DNA of 64,000 bases, taken from the NCBI GenBank assembly GCA_910587635.1, contig CAJUNB010000024.1, forward strand, positions 72,351 to 136,350, given 5' to 3'. A program made the position numbers and the translations under genes. The DNA comes from an uncultured Lachnospiraceae bacterium (GTDB lineage Bacteria; Bacillota; Clostridia; Lachnospirales; Lachnospiraceae). Under the pieces are notes generated by a model. That model was not told the origin of the DNA, made no database searches, and worked only from the letters and a program-made list of their open reading frames with translations. Of the stretch, positions 17,942 to 26,118 are shown piece after piece. Every line of letters begins with the position of its first letter. Position 1 is the stretch's first letter.

Positions 17942-18030
17942 GCAGGAAGCTGCAGACATTCATAGGAAAACAAGGAAATAAAAAATAACAGAGCAGACAA
18001 AAACAAAGGAAAGAGAGGATAACAGAGGGG

Positions 18031-18711
18031 ATGAAGACAGAGGAGATGAACAGAAAACAGTTGGCAGGCATGTTTGATCATACGTTGCTGAAAGCGGATG
18101 CCACTCCCCGCGATTTCGAAAAATTGTGTGAAGAAAGTAACAGGTATGGATTCTGTATGGTAGCCATTAATCCAGGGCCGGTGGCACTGTGTAAAGAGCT
18201 GTTGGGAGAGAGCCCTGTCCATGTGGGGGCGGCCATCAGTTTCCCTCTGGGCCAGGCTGCTTTACAGACAAAATTATTTGAGACAAAGAATGCGATAGAG
18301 TGTGGAGCGGATGAGATCGATTATGTCATCAATATCGGCCAGGCAAAGTGCGGAAACTGGGATTATATTGAGGAAGAGATGGAAAGGATGACTCGCTGCT
18401 GCAGAGAACGGGATATCATATGCAAAGTGATTTTTGAGAATTGTTACCTGGAAAAAGAAGAGATCAGAAAGCTTTGTGAAATTGCCATTAAGATAAAACC
18501 CGATTTCGTTAAGACTTCCACAGGCTTTGGGACAGGAGGAGCTACAGTGGAGGACGTGGCGCTTATGAAATCTCTCGTGGGAGATGCGGTAAAAGTCAAG
18601 GCCGCAGGCGGCATTCGAAGCTGGGAGGCGTGTCGTCAGATGATTGAGGCCGGCGCGGAGCGGATCGGGACGAGCAGTTCTCTCAAAATATTAGAAGAGT
18701 TCGGGAGGTGA
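18031..18711 (+). CDS. deoC: Deoxyribose-phosphate aldolase
   Basis: DeoC cleaves 2-deoxyribose-5-phosphate to glyceraldehyde-3-phosphate and acetaldehyde. The 226-residue protein has FDHTLLKADAT near the N terminus, the Schiff-base lysine in VKTSTGFGTGGAT (Lys161), and KAAGGIRSWE with the proton-relay lysine. All catalytic positions look intact. It lies between the mutase-isomerase fusion and the GH65 phosphorylase, 6 bases before the latter, an unusual place for a nucleoside-catabolism enzyme. It may metabolise a deoxypentose moiety of the imported substrate, or act as a related short-chain aldolase. The family is sure, the role here is not. Confidence 0.92.
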   Translation: MKTEEMNRKQLAGMFDHTLLKADATPRDFEKLCEESNRYGFCMVAINPGPVALCKELLGESPVHVGAAISFPLGQAALQTKLFETKNAIECGADEIDYVINIGQAKCGNWDYIEEEMERMTRCCRERDIICKVIFENCYLEKEEIRKLCEIAIKIKPDFVKTSTGFGTGGATVEDVALMKSLVGDAVKVKAAGGIRSWEACRQMIEAGAERIGTSSSLKILEEFGR

Positions 18712-18717
18712 GAGCGG

Positions 18718-20985
18718 ATGGGAGCAGTGCTGGAGAAAGTAGATGCGTGGAAACTGATTCAGGAAGAAATAACAGATAAAAATAACAGACAGACAGAGTC
18801 GATCATGAGCCTGGGAAACGGTTATATGGGCGCGCGGGGAAATTATGAGGAAAAATATTCTGGCAATACTCTAAAGGGAACTTATTTTGCAGGCGTATGG
18901 GTACCTGACAGGACAAGAGTCGGGTGGTGGAAAAACGGCTATCCCAAATATTACGGAAAAGTGATCAACGCACCGGATTTTCTGTCGTTTTCCCTCAGTG
19001 TGGGAGGAAAGGAAGTTGATTTACATTCGGCTGACATGCCTTCATTTTATCGGGAAGTGGATATGAAAAGCGGCGTGATGCGCCGGGAAATGACGCTGGA
19101 AACGGAGCTGGGAACATTTAAAGTGGAGTCGGAACGGTTCTTTTCTATTGTAGAGAAACCGATCTGCGTCATGAGATATGCGGTACACAATATCAGTTTA
19201 CAGGGGGAGCTGACGATAAAGACAGGAATCAGCGCCAATGTCTTCAATACAGACGCCAACTATGGAGAACAGTTTTGGAAGGATGTAGAAACAAAGGAAA
19301 GAAAGAACAGTTTATATCTTTCCGCAATGACAAAAGAAAATGAATTTGATATTAAGCGGTATCGGGTAGGAATCCATGCCGCTGTCTCCTCTACGGGAGA
19401 AGGCAACTGTACAATCCAAAATGAAAACGGGGAAGTCTGTAAGATCTTTCGCAGGACATTCCGTACCGGAGGAGAATGCCTGACGATTGAAAAAATCGTT
19501 TCGGTAGTTACCACAAGAGATTACCCGGAAGCGGAACTGGAAAAAAAGGGGCAGGAAGCATTGGAGGGAGCCGTGGAGAAAGGGAGCGCTTTACTGGAAG
19601 CAGAGCAAAAGGCCGCCTGGGAACGTCGATGGGAAATGTGCGATGTGGCAATCCAGGGAGATATTCCTGCTCAGCAGGGGATACGTTTCAACCTGTTCCA
19701 ACTGCTCTCTACTTATGACGGGGAAGACGAGAGGCTGAATATCGGACCGAAGGGATTTACCGGGGAGAAATACGGCGGAGCGGCTTATTACGATACAGAA
19801 GGGTACTGCTTCCCGATGTATCTTTCCATCGCAGGGCCCCAGGTAGCCCGCAGTCTGTTGCTTTTCCGGTATAACATGCTGGAGCGGGCAAAGGAAAATG
19901 CCGGAAAGATCGGTATGAAAGGCGCCTTCTATCCAATGGTTACTTTTAATGGAGAAGAGTGTCATAACGAATGGGAGATCACGTTCGAGGAGCTCCATAG
20001 AAATGCGGCTATGGCCTATGCTATTTATTGCTATACCGTCTATACAGGAGATGAAAGCTATTGCCGGGAATACGGTATCCATGTCCTGATAGAGATTGCA
20101 AGATTCTGGGCGAGCAGGTGTAATTATCAGACGGAAAAGGACAAATATATGCTGATAGGCGTCTCGGCACCCAATGAATATGAAAACAATATCAATAATA
20201 ACTGGCTGACAAATTATATGGCGAAGTGGTGTATCGAATATGCGCTGGAATGCGCGGATCGGTATGATTATACCCTTATGGAAGAAGAGCGCAGTCATAT
20301 GGAGGAGATTGCCGCCAAAATGTATCTGAATATGGATGAGGAGACTGGCTTTATTATGCAGCAGGACGGCTTTTTGGACAAGGAGCTGCTGCCAGTATCC
20401 AGCATTCCCCCGGAGGAGCTTCCACTGTGCAAGCACTGGTCCTGGGACAGAATTTTAAGGTCCTGCTTTATCAAACAGGCGGATGTGATTCTTGCGTTTT
20501 ATTATTTCCCGGAACGCTTTACAAAAAAGCAAAAGAAAGTCAATTTTGAGTTTTATGAGCCTATGACAGTCCATGAATCGTCCCTCTCCCCGAGTATGTA
20601 CAGCATCGCGGCTTCGGGCTATGGAAATAAGGAGGCGGCGTACCGACTGTATCAGAGGGCGGCCAGACTGGATCTGGATGACATGAACTGCGATACGGAA
20701 GACGGACTGCATATCACGAGCATGGCCGGTTCCTGGCTGGCTATTGTGAATGGCTTTGCAGGAATGCAGTATCATAACGGATATTTGTCATTTGAACCAT
20801 GTTGCCCCGAGAAATGGGAGTGTGTGACCTGTAGAATGAACTATCGTGGCCGGATTCTGTCGATTTCTTTTGACACCGATAGATTTTGCCTCCGCGTATT
20901 GGAAGGAGATGATATTGTATTTCAAGTATGCGGCCGGGAGTATGAATGCAGACAGGGATGTGAGAAAACGATTGCACTATCATAA
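18718..20985 (+). CDS. GH65 glycoside phosphorylase (maltose/kojibiose/trehalose phosphorylase family)
   Basis: Inverting disaccharide phosphorylase that uses phosphate to split an alpha-glucoside into beta-glucose-1-phosphate and an acceptor sugar. At 755 aa it has the normal family length. An N-terminal beta-sandwich is followed by a helical barrel containing ECHNEWEITFEELHRN (residues 414-429), the GH65 catalytic-acid motif, and by a short C-terminal beta domain. No signal peptide, so it is cytoplasmic. GGGAGGTG overlaps the end of deoC and sets the ATG. The mutase-isomerase fusion in the operon directly uses the expected product. The bond type cannot be decided without comparing the acceptor-binding loops. 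Confidence 0.93.
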   Translation: MGAVLEKVDAWKLIQEEITDKNNRQTESIMSLGNGYMGARGNYEEKYSGNTLKGTYFAGVWVPDRTRVGWWKNGYPKYYGKVINAPDFLSFSLSVGGKEVDLHSADMPSFYREVDMKSGVMRREMTLETELGTFKVESERFFSIVEKPICVMRYAVHNISLQGELTIKTGISANVFNTDANYGEQFWKDVETKERKNSLYLSAMTKENEFDIKRYRVGIHAAVSSTGEGNCTIQNENGEVCKIFRRTFRTGGECLTIEKIVSVVTTRDYPEAELEKKGQEALEGAVEKGSALLEAEQKAAWERRWEMCDVAIQGDIPAQQGIRFNLFQLLSTYDGEDERLNIGPKGFTGEKYGGAAYYDTEGYCFPMYLSIAGPQVARSLLLFRYNMLERAKENAGKIGMKGAFYPMVTFNGEECHNEWEITFEELHRNAAMAYAIYCYTVYTGDESYCREYGIHVLIEIARFWASRCNYQTEKDKYMLIGVSAPNEYENNINNNWLTNYMAKWCIEYALECADRYDYTLMEEERSHMEEIAAKMYLNMDEETGFIMQQDGFLDKELLPVSSIPPEELPLCKHWSWDRILRSCFIKQADVILAFYYFPERFTKKQKKVNFEFYEPMTVHESSLSPSMYSIAASGYGNKEAAYRLYQRAARLDLDDMNCDTEDGLHITSMAGSWLAIVNGFAGMQYHNGYLSFEPCCPEKWECVTCRMNYRGRILSISFDTDRFCLRVLEGDDIVFQVCGREYECRQGCEKTIALS

Positions 20986-21010
20986 TGAGTCTAAAAAAGG
21001 AGGATATATC

Positions 21011-22411
21011 ATGAAAAGAAGACTATTTTTAAAGATGGCAGCACTGTGTATGGCAGTTGTGACGGTCATGACAGGCTGCGGAAGCAGTGAAACCGGTGAA
21101 TCCTCCCAGGGAGCCGACGCTGTACAGGAAGAAGGCAGCGCTGTTTCTGACGCGGGCAGCCAGACGCAGGAAGACGGGGCGGAAGGGGAGAAAAAAGAAG
21201 CTGTAACAGTGACGGGCATGGTGCAGCAGTCCAGAAATTATGAAGGGCTGAAGGCGATTGTTGCAAAGCTGGAAGAGGAAGAAAATATCACGATTGACCT
21301 TCAGGTCATTCCTGACGATCAGTTTGACAATCTGCTTCAGATGAAAGCAAATTCTGAAGAACTTCCGGATCTGGTATTTTATCAGTTCCCTCAGCTTTGC
21401 TCTCAGGTGAATCCAGAAGAGAATCTGCTCAGTTTGGATGGAGCGGCCTGGCTGGACAGGGTACTGGCTCCGGAACTGTCAGAATATAACGGTAAAAATT
21501 ATGGATTTGTGTTTGAGGCGACCAACGGTTTTCAGGCAATGGTCTATAATAAGACTGTCTTCCAGGAAAATGGAATTGAAGTACCAAAGACTACGGAAGA
21601 GATGTATGCCGCCGCAGACAAATTAAAAGAGGCGGGAGTTACGCCATTTATCCTGGCGTCCGACAACTGGATTCCTCAGATCTGGATGACATCCGGGTTT
21701 ATGCGGGCCCTGGGAGAAGAGGAGCAGGTAAAAGATATGACCAATAAAGTTCTTTCCAACCAGGCAAAATTCAGCGACTATCCGGTATTGGGGGATGTGG
21801 TGGATGAATATCTGAGCTTCTTCCCGAAGGGATGGTTCAACGACGATTATCTGACGCTGAGCTATGATGCGGCGCTGGAAAGACTGGCAAACGGCGAGGC
21901 GGCTATGTTTATGGGCGCTACAGAAATTTTCAATGCCATCAAGGCACAGTATCCCGATACGGATTTGGGAATGTTCAATCCGAAATTCAAATATGACAAA
22001 GGGGATGTAATTGCGGTTCTGCCCACTTCTTTGGGAATCGGCGTCAGCAAAAATACAGAAAATCAGGAGGCCATCAACCGGATATTTGATCTTTGGAGCA
22101 CACCGGACTACGCGAATATTTATTTCGAGACAAAGCCGGGTAATCCTAACTTTAAAGATGTAGACGGCAGGCGGGAACAGATGGATGAGACCGTACAGCA
22201 GATCTATGCGGAGTATGTGGATGCAGGAAAGACAGTTACGGAATTTGATCAGAGCTTTAACGACGTACAGCCGTTGTTTGCCAATACATTGTGGCAGTAT
22301 TTCCTGGAGGCTCCCTATAAAGGAGATATGACCGGGGCGGACGTCATGAATAAATTCCAGGAGGATGTTGAAAAGTATCAGAAAGAGAACGGTGTTCCTG
22401 GCTGGTCATAA
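21011..22411 (+). CDS. Carbohydrate ABC importer substrate-binding lipoprotein (family 1)
   Basis: Lipid-anchored sugar receptor, 466 aa. MKRRLFLKMAALCMA leads into a lipobox ending VMTGC (Cys about 23), then an acidic, low-complexity linker and a two-lobed MalE/UgpB-type domain (about 70-460). The frame extends 55 codons upstream into the GH65 gene, but AAAAAAGGAGGA just before the ATG at 21011 and the signal peptide settle the start. Third-from-last gene of the GH65 operon. The intergenic hairpins that follow it probably allow higher expression of the receptor than of the permeases. Confidence 0.93.
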   Translation: MKRRLFLKMAALCMAVVTVMTGCGSSETGESSQGADAVQEEGSAVSDAGSQTQEDGAEGEKKEAVTVTGMVQQSRNYEGLKAIVAKLEEEENITIDLQVIPDDQFDNLLQMKANSEELPDLVFYQFPQLCSQVNPEENLLSLDGAAWLDRVLAPELSEYNGKNYGFVFEATNGFQAMVYNKTVFQENGIEVPKTTEEMYAAADKLKEAGVTPFILASDNWIPQIWMTSGFMRALGEEEQVKDMTNKVLSNQAKFSDYPVLGDVVDEYLSFFPKGWFNDDYLTLSYDAALERLANGEAAMFMGATEIFNAIKAQYPDTDLGMFNPKFKYDKGDVIAVLPTSLGIGVSKNTENQEAINRIFDLWSTPDYANIYFETKPGNPNFKDVDGRREQMDETVQQIYAEYVDAGKTVTEFDQSFNDVQPLFANTLWQYFLEAPYKGDMTGADVMNKFQEDVEKYQKENGVPGWS

Positions 22412-22610
22412 AACGTAAATATACCGGAGGCTGCCGCTTTACGACTTTTCAGGCGTTAAGGCGACAGCCCCCTGTTCTTATTCTATAGGAAATTGCTCTG
22501 CATTTCCTATAGAATAAAAATACTGATCGCACTGCGGCGGATTGGAAATATGTCGCTAAAGCGCCCCGCCGCAGGATTCTTTTTCATATGATTATGAGGT
22601 GAAGTGAAAG
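22412..22610 (+). other. Structured intercistronic region between receptor and permease genes
   Basis: Three hairpins lie here: GGCTG near 22429 pairing with CAGCC near 22469; a perfect 15-bp stem (22479-22493 with 22502-22516, arm TATTCTATAGGAAAT); and CTGCGGCGG (22532-22540) with CCGCCGCAG (22566-22574) followed by ATTCTTTTTC, which resembles a partial terminator. The likely role is reduced readthrough into the permease genes or protection of the receptor mRNA. It also contains one copy of a dispersed repeat. Confidence 0.6.
22529..22557 (+). repeat. Dispersed intergenic repeat, copy 1
   Basis: A 29-base segment beginning GCACTGCGGCGGATT matches 53398-53426 in 27 of 29 bases. Both copies directly follow a strong hairpin. 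Confidence 0.7.
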
Positions 22611-23483
22611 ATGCGTAAGAAAAAAATGTATCCTTATTGGGCAGTTTTGCCCGCTATTATTATTTTTACAGTATTTCTGGTGCTTCCGTTGCTGATCAGT
22701 CTGGTTTGCTCGTTCACAGACTGGAACATACGGCGGCTGCTTACACCGTCTTTTCGGGGGCTGGGAAACTATGGAGAACTGTTTCAGGATGAAATATTCC
22801 TTCGCTCACTATTCAATACCTTTTTATTTGCGGCAGCAACTACCCTGTTAAAGACATTGGCAGGACTGGGGCTGGCGATTCTCATCGTCAGAAAAATTCC
22901 ATGTGGTAAACTTCTGCGGACAGTTTATTATGCGCCCTGCGTACTCAGTGTTACCGTCGTAGGGGTTTTATTCAAAGCAATTCTTGCGAAAAACGGTCTG
23001 CTGAATAACGGAATCGCCCTGCTGGGAGCAGGGGCGGACCCAATAGACTGGCTGGCGCAATATGGCACGGCCATCGCTTCCGTTATATTGATTGAGAGCT
23101 GGATGTGGGCGGGCTTTAATATGTTTATTTTTATTGCGGCGCTGCAGGCAGTTCCCAGGGAGTATTATGAGTGCGCCAGGATGGAAGGGGCTGGTAGCTG
23201 GGTACAGTTCAAAAAGATTACCCTGCCCCTCATTGCGCCGTCATTTACCGTAGTCGTTACGCTGGGGGTTTCAGGAGGACTGAAGGTATTTGACATTATT
23301 TACGTATTGACGAACGGCGGACCGGGTTTTGACACGCAGGTTCTTTCTACTTATGTATATCAGTCCTTTTCTCTTGGATATCTGGGAGAGTCCAGCGCCG
23401 GAAGCGTAATATTGTGCGCCATTGTCACCCTGATATCGTTTCTGATGAATAAATACCTGATAGGAAAAGAGGTAGAGGCATGA
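22611..23483 (+). CDS. Carbohydrate ABC importer permease (MalF type)
   Basis: Membrane subunit of 290 aa with six likely helices. The EAA loop YYECARMEGAGSWVQFKKITLPLIAP (given by its ends, YYECARMEGAG and ITLPLIAP) contacts the ATPase. The start follows TGAGGTGAAG. The next permease overlaps by four bases (ATGA). No ABC ATPase is in this operon, so the importer probably uses a shared MsmX-type ATPase encoded elsewhere, as is common in Firmicutes. Confidence 0.93.
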   Translation: MRKKKMYPYWAVLPAIIIFTVFLVLPLLISLVCSFTDWNIRRLLTPSFRGLGNYGELFQDEIFLRSLFNTFLFAAATTLLKTLAGLGLAILIVRKIPCGKLLRTVYYAPCVLSVTVVGVLFKAILAKNGLLNNGIALLGAGADPIDWLAQYGTAIASVILIESWMWAGFNMFIFIAALQAVPREYYECARMEGAGSWVQFKKITLPLIAPSFTVVVTLGVSGGLKVFDIIYVLTNGGPGFDTQVLSTYVYQSFSLGYLGESSAGSVILCAIVTLISFLMNKYLIGKEVEA

Positions 23484-24304
23484 CGACAAAAAGAGAAAAG
23501 AGAGTGAACGGAATTATTTTTGCAGGGCTCATGCTGCTGGCAGTTATTTATATTCTGCCGATCATCATGATGGTTTTGGGTTCTTTGAAAGATCAGGCAC
23601 AGGCGGGAATGTTTAATCTGCGCCTGCCCTCTGTGTGGAAGTTTGACAATTATCTTTATGTGATCAAAAAAGGAAAGATCTTGAGCGGATATAGGAACAG
23701 CCTGCTCATTACGGTACCGGCTACCGCGCTTTCTATTTTGTGCGGCGCTTTTGCGGGAATCGTCCTTTCCAGAAGAAAGGGAAAAAGCGCCGGCGCCCTG
23801 TATTACTATTTTATATTTGGACTGACGATTACATTGCAGATTGCAGCCACCTTCGCTATGTTCAAAGTGCTGGGAATCTACGGCTCCATGTTTTCGGTTA
23901 TCCTGATGTTTGCAGCGCTTCGACTGCCTTTTACGGTAATGACATTTTGCAGTTTTGTAAAAAGCGTCCCTCAGGAAATAGATGAGGCCGCCCATATGGA
24001 CGGATGTAATTTCCTGCAATTGGTGTTTCATATCCTGTTTCCGGTGATGAAACCGATTCTTGTAACGAATATTGTAGTCAGCGCCATCGATATCTGGAAC
24101 AATTTTATGATTCCATTATTCTATCTGCCGGGTACAAAAAATACAATACCGCTGACCATTTACAATTTTTACGGGCAGTATGCCCGCGACTGGCAATATG
24201 TCTTCTGCGCGCTTACCCTGACGATTCTGCCGATGCTGATTCTGTTTCTGGTACTTCAGAAGTATATCGTGGAGGGGATGGTGGCAGGCTCCGTGAAGGG
24301 ATAG
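23480..24304 (+). CDS. Carbohydrate ABC importer permease (MalG type)
   Basis: Second membrane subunit of the sugar importer, 274 aa, with about six hydrophobic helices. The EAA loop reads EIDEAAHMDGCNFLQLVFHI. The ATG overlaps the stop of the MalF-type gene, so translation is coupled. It is the last clear gene of the GH65 operon; no obvious terminator follows before the small ORF at 24351. Confidence 0.93.
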   Translation: MTTKREKRVNGIIFAGLMLLAVIYILPIIMMVLGSLKDQAQAGMFNLRLPSVWKFDNYLYVIKKGKILSGYRNSLLITVPATALSILCGAFAGIVLSRRKGKSAGALYYYFIFGLTITLQIAATFAMFKVLGIYGSMFSVILMFAALRLPFTVMTFCSFVKSVPQEIDEAAHMDGCNFLQLVFHILFPVMKPILVTNIVVSAIDIWNNFMIPLFYLPGTKNTIPLTIYNFYGQYARDWQYVFCALTLTILPMLILFLVLQKYIVEGMVAGSVKG

Positions 24305-24350
24305 GGAAAAAGCGATTTGCGGTGAAAAAAGTTCCACAGATTTCTGTTTT

Positions 24351-24446
24351 ATGCTAGAATTAAAAAAGAGGGAGAAGTACAGAAAGGCGCTTTCACATGA
24401 ACTGAAATGGAAACGAGAGAAAATTTCCAGGATTGCAGAAAAATAG
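24351..24446 (+). CDS. Possible 31-residue basic peptide upstream of the HipA-like gene
   Basis: This short frame encodes a very charged peptide (MLELKKREKYRKALSHELK and onward, ending ISRIAEK). It stops 12 bases before the HipA-like start, with that gene's GGGAGG site in the gap. Its position is where a HipB-like antitoxin would be, but it is too short for a helix-turn-helix domain and resembles no family I know. It could be a remnant or chance. Confidence 0.25.
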   Translation: MLELKKREKYRKALSHELKWKREKISRIAEK

Positions 24447-24458
24447 CGGGAGGCAACG

Positions 24459-25697
24459 ATGCCAGGTTCAGTAAATAAATATATTTTAATGCACAAAAAT
24501 ATTTCTGTAGCCGAAATGGAATTGGATACAGTGACAGGTGTTGTTGTATCTATAGGCGATGTCTATGAACAGGAGCATATGCCGCTGGGAACAGTGGCAG
24601 AAAAGGGAAATGCGGACAGAGGCAGGTTAAATGCGTGGTGGCAGGGACGCGGTATCCCTGTGAGCCGTTATGGGATTGGGGAAGCGCTGCAGGAGATGAA
24701 GATAGAAAATGCGTCGCTTTTGCAGGAAAAATGTTTGGGTCTGAGTCTGTCGGATCAATATTGGCTTCGGCCTGCTGGTGTGGATATTTCCTGGGAAAAG
24801 GTCAATTTTTTTGAAAATTCTTTTTCGGAAGACATAGGGAATATTTTATTCGGAAAGAAAGTGGGAAATAAGAAAATAGATTTTATGTCTCCTGATAATA
24901 CATCGGACGGCTGGTTAAGAAAGAAATGGAAAATAGTAGATGGAAAGCGGTGTTTGCTCAAAGGCGGAAGCGGGGCCACCTGGCAGGAGCCTTACAACGA
25001 AGTGCTGGCAAGCCGTATGATGGAACGTCTCCGCATTCCGCATGTAAAGTATGAACTTCTGCTAGAAGAAGAATATCCCTATAGTGTATGTGAAAACTTT
25101 ATTACGCCGGATACCGAATTAATCAGTGCGTGGTATATTATGCAGACAGTAAAAAAGCAAAATCATGTGTCCGTATATCAGCACTATCTGGATTGCTGTG
25201 AATATCTGGGGATTCCGGGGATAAAAGAAGCCGTTGACCGTATGTTGACAATTGATTATCTGATTGTCAATGAGGACAGGCATCAGAACAATTTTGGGGT
25301 GATACGCAGAGCCGGTACATTGGAATATATAGGGGCTGCGCCCATCTATGACAGCGGAACTTCCCTTTGGTTCGATAAGCCGGCAGGATTGATAAAGGAT
25401 GACGGAAAAGAGACATGCAAGCCTTTTAAAAGCAGTCATAAAGAACAGATCAAGCTGGTGAAAGATTTTGACTGGCTGGATTTTTCAGCTCTTGCAGGAA
25501 TTGAAGAAGAGCTTTGGGAAATTGTCAAAGGGTCTTTGTTTGTTGATGAAAAGCGGTGCAGTGCCCTTTGCAGGGGCCTGCGTAGCAGAATAAAAACACT
25601 GGAGAAAATCGCGTTGTCCGGGCATCAGAAAATGTTTTATGATGATACGCAGTTTGATATCGCCAAAGATATTGCTTATCACGGCAAAACCCCTTGA
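24459..25697 (+). CDS. HipA-like serine/threonine kinase domain protein
   Basis: A 412-residue protein whose C-terminal two thirds resemble HipA/CtkA kinases. LIVNEDRHQNNFGVIR (about 268-283) has the catalytic Asp273 and the NN metal-binding pattern, and YDSG at 297-300 replaces the DFG motif. KGGSGATWQEP near 170 may be the ATP-binding loop. The N-terminal part (1-120) is not recognised. GGGAGG lies 5 bases before the ATG. No antitoxin of normal size is adjacent. The T-box/ileS promoter starts at its stop codon. It could be a toxin, or a regulatory or phage-defence kinase; kinase-fold similarity is fairly sure, function is open. Confidence 0.75.
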   Translation: MPGSVNKYILMHKNISVAEMELDTVTGVVVSIGDVYEQEHMPLGTVAEKGNADRGRLNAWWQGRGIPVSRYGIGEALQEMKIENASLLQEKCLGLSLSDQYWLRPAGVDISWEKVNFFENSFSEDIGNILFGKKVGNKKIDFMSPDNTSDGWLRKKWKIVDGKRCLLKGGSGATWQEPYNEVLASRMMERLRIPHVKYELLLEEEYPYSVCENFITPDTELISAWYIMQTVKKQNHVSVYQHYLDCCEYLGIPGIKEAVDRMLTIDYLIVNEDRHQNNFGVIRRAGTLEYIGAAPIYDSGTSLWFDKPAGLIKDDGKETCKPFKSSHKEQIKLVKDFDWLDFSALAGIEEELWEIVKGSLFVDEKRCSALCRGLRSRIKTLEKIALSGHQKMFYDDTQFDIAKDIAYHGKTP

Positions 25698-25723
25698 CAT
25701 TCCTGATATTCTCACTTTATAAT
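25694..25723 (+). promoter_or_regulatory. Strong promoter of the T-box/ileS unit
   Basis: Consensus TTGACA (25694-25699), an 18-base spacer and consensus TATAAT (25718-25723). The -35 box overlaps the stop codon of the HipA-like gene. Confidence 0.85.
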
Positions 25724-25739
25724 ACTCACGAAAAGACGA

Positions 25740-25990
25740 TGACAAAGACAGTAGGCATTTTTTGAACGTAACAGCGAGTCGGAGAGGGTGGAAGACCGGC
25801 ATTAGTAGGAGATGACTGAAGATCACTTTCGAGTCCCGGTATTGAAATCATACACGAGAGTAAATATCGGCGGATTTCCTCCGTTATAGGAAGCCATATG
25901 GACCGATTTCAGAAAAGAGAGAGGGAGTATGTATGTAATAGGTGGTAACATGGAACGATATCCCTGTCTTTTTACGGACGGGGATTTTTT
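25740..25990 (+). promoter_or_regulatory. T-box leader (isoleucine) controlling ileS
   Basis: A T-box leader that reads the charging state of tRNA-Ile. Stem I features are visible as AGCGAGTCGGAGAGGGTGGA followed by AGACCGG. A likely specifier ATC (25847-25849) lies in GAAATCA. The T-box sequence GGTGGTAAC (25941-25949) can pair with the uncharged acceptor end. It is followed by a terminator, ATCCCTGTC (25960-25968) with GACGGGGAT (25977-25985) and a T-run. The 5' boundary is approximate, set from the promoter. The specifier agrees with the gene downstream. Confidence 0.88.
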
Positions 25991-26118
25991 GTGTAAGTAA
26001 CGAGCAGGTTTCCTGCGAGTGTTTTGTGTTGTTCAAGGGTGAACCGGCATACAGCAACCAGGTATGCAGACTTACAGACAGAAACCAACCAACAAACCAA
26101 TATCCAGGAGGGAAAAAG

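Noticed and set aside
20846..21010. N-terminal extension of the sugar receptor into the GH65 gene
   Set aside because: The extension overlaps conserved GH65 coding sequence, and the lipoprotein signal with AGGAGG begins at 21011.
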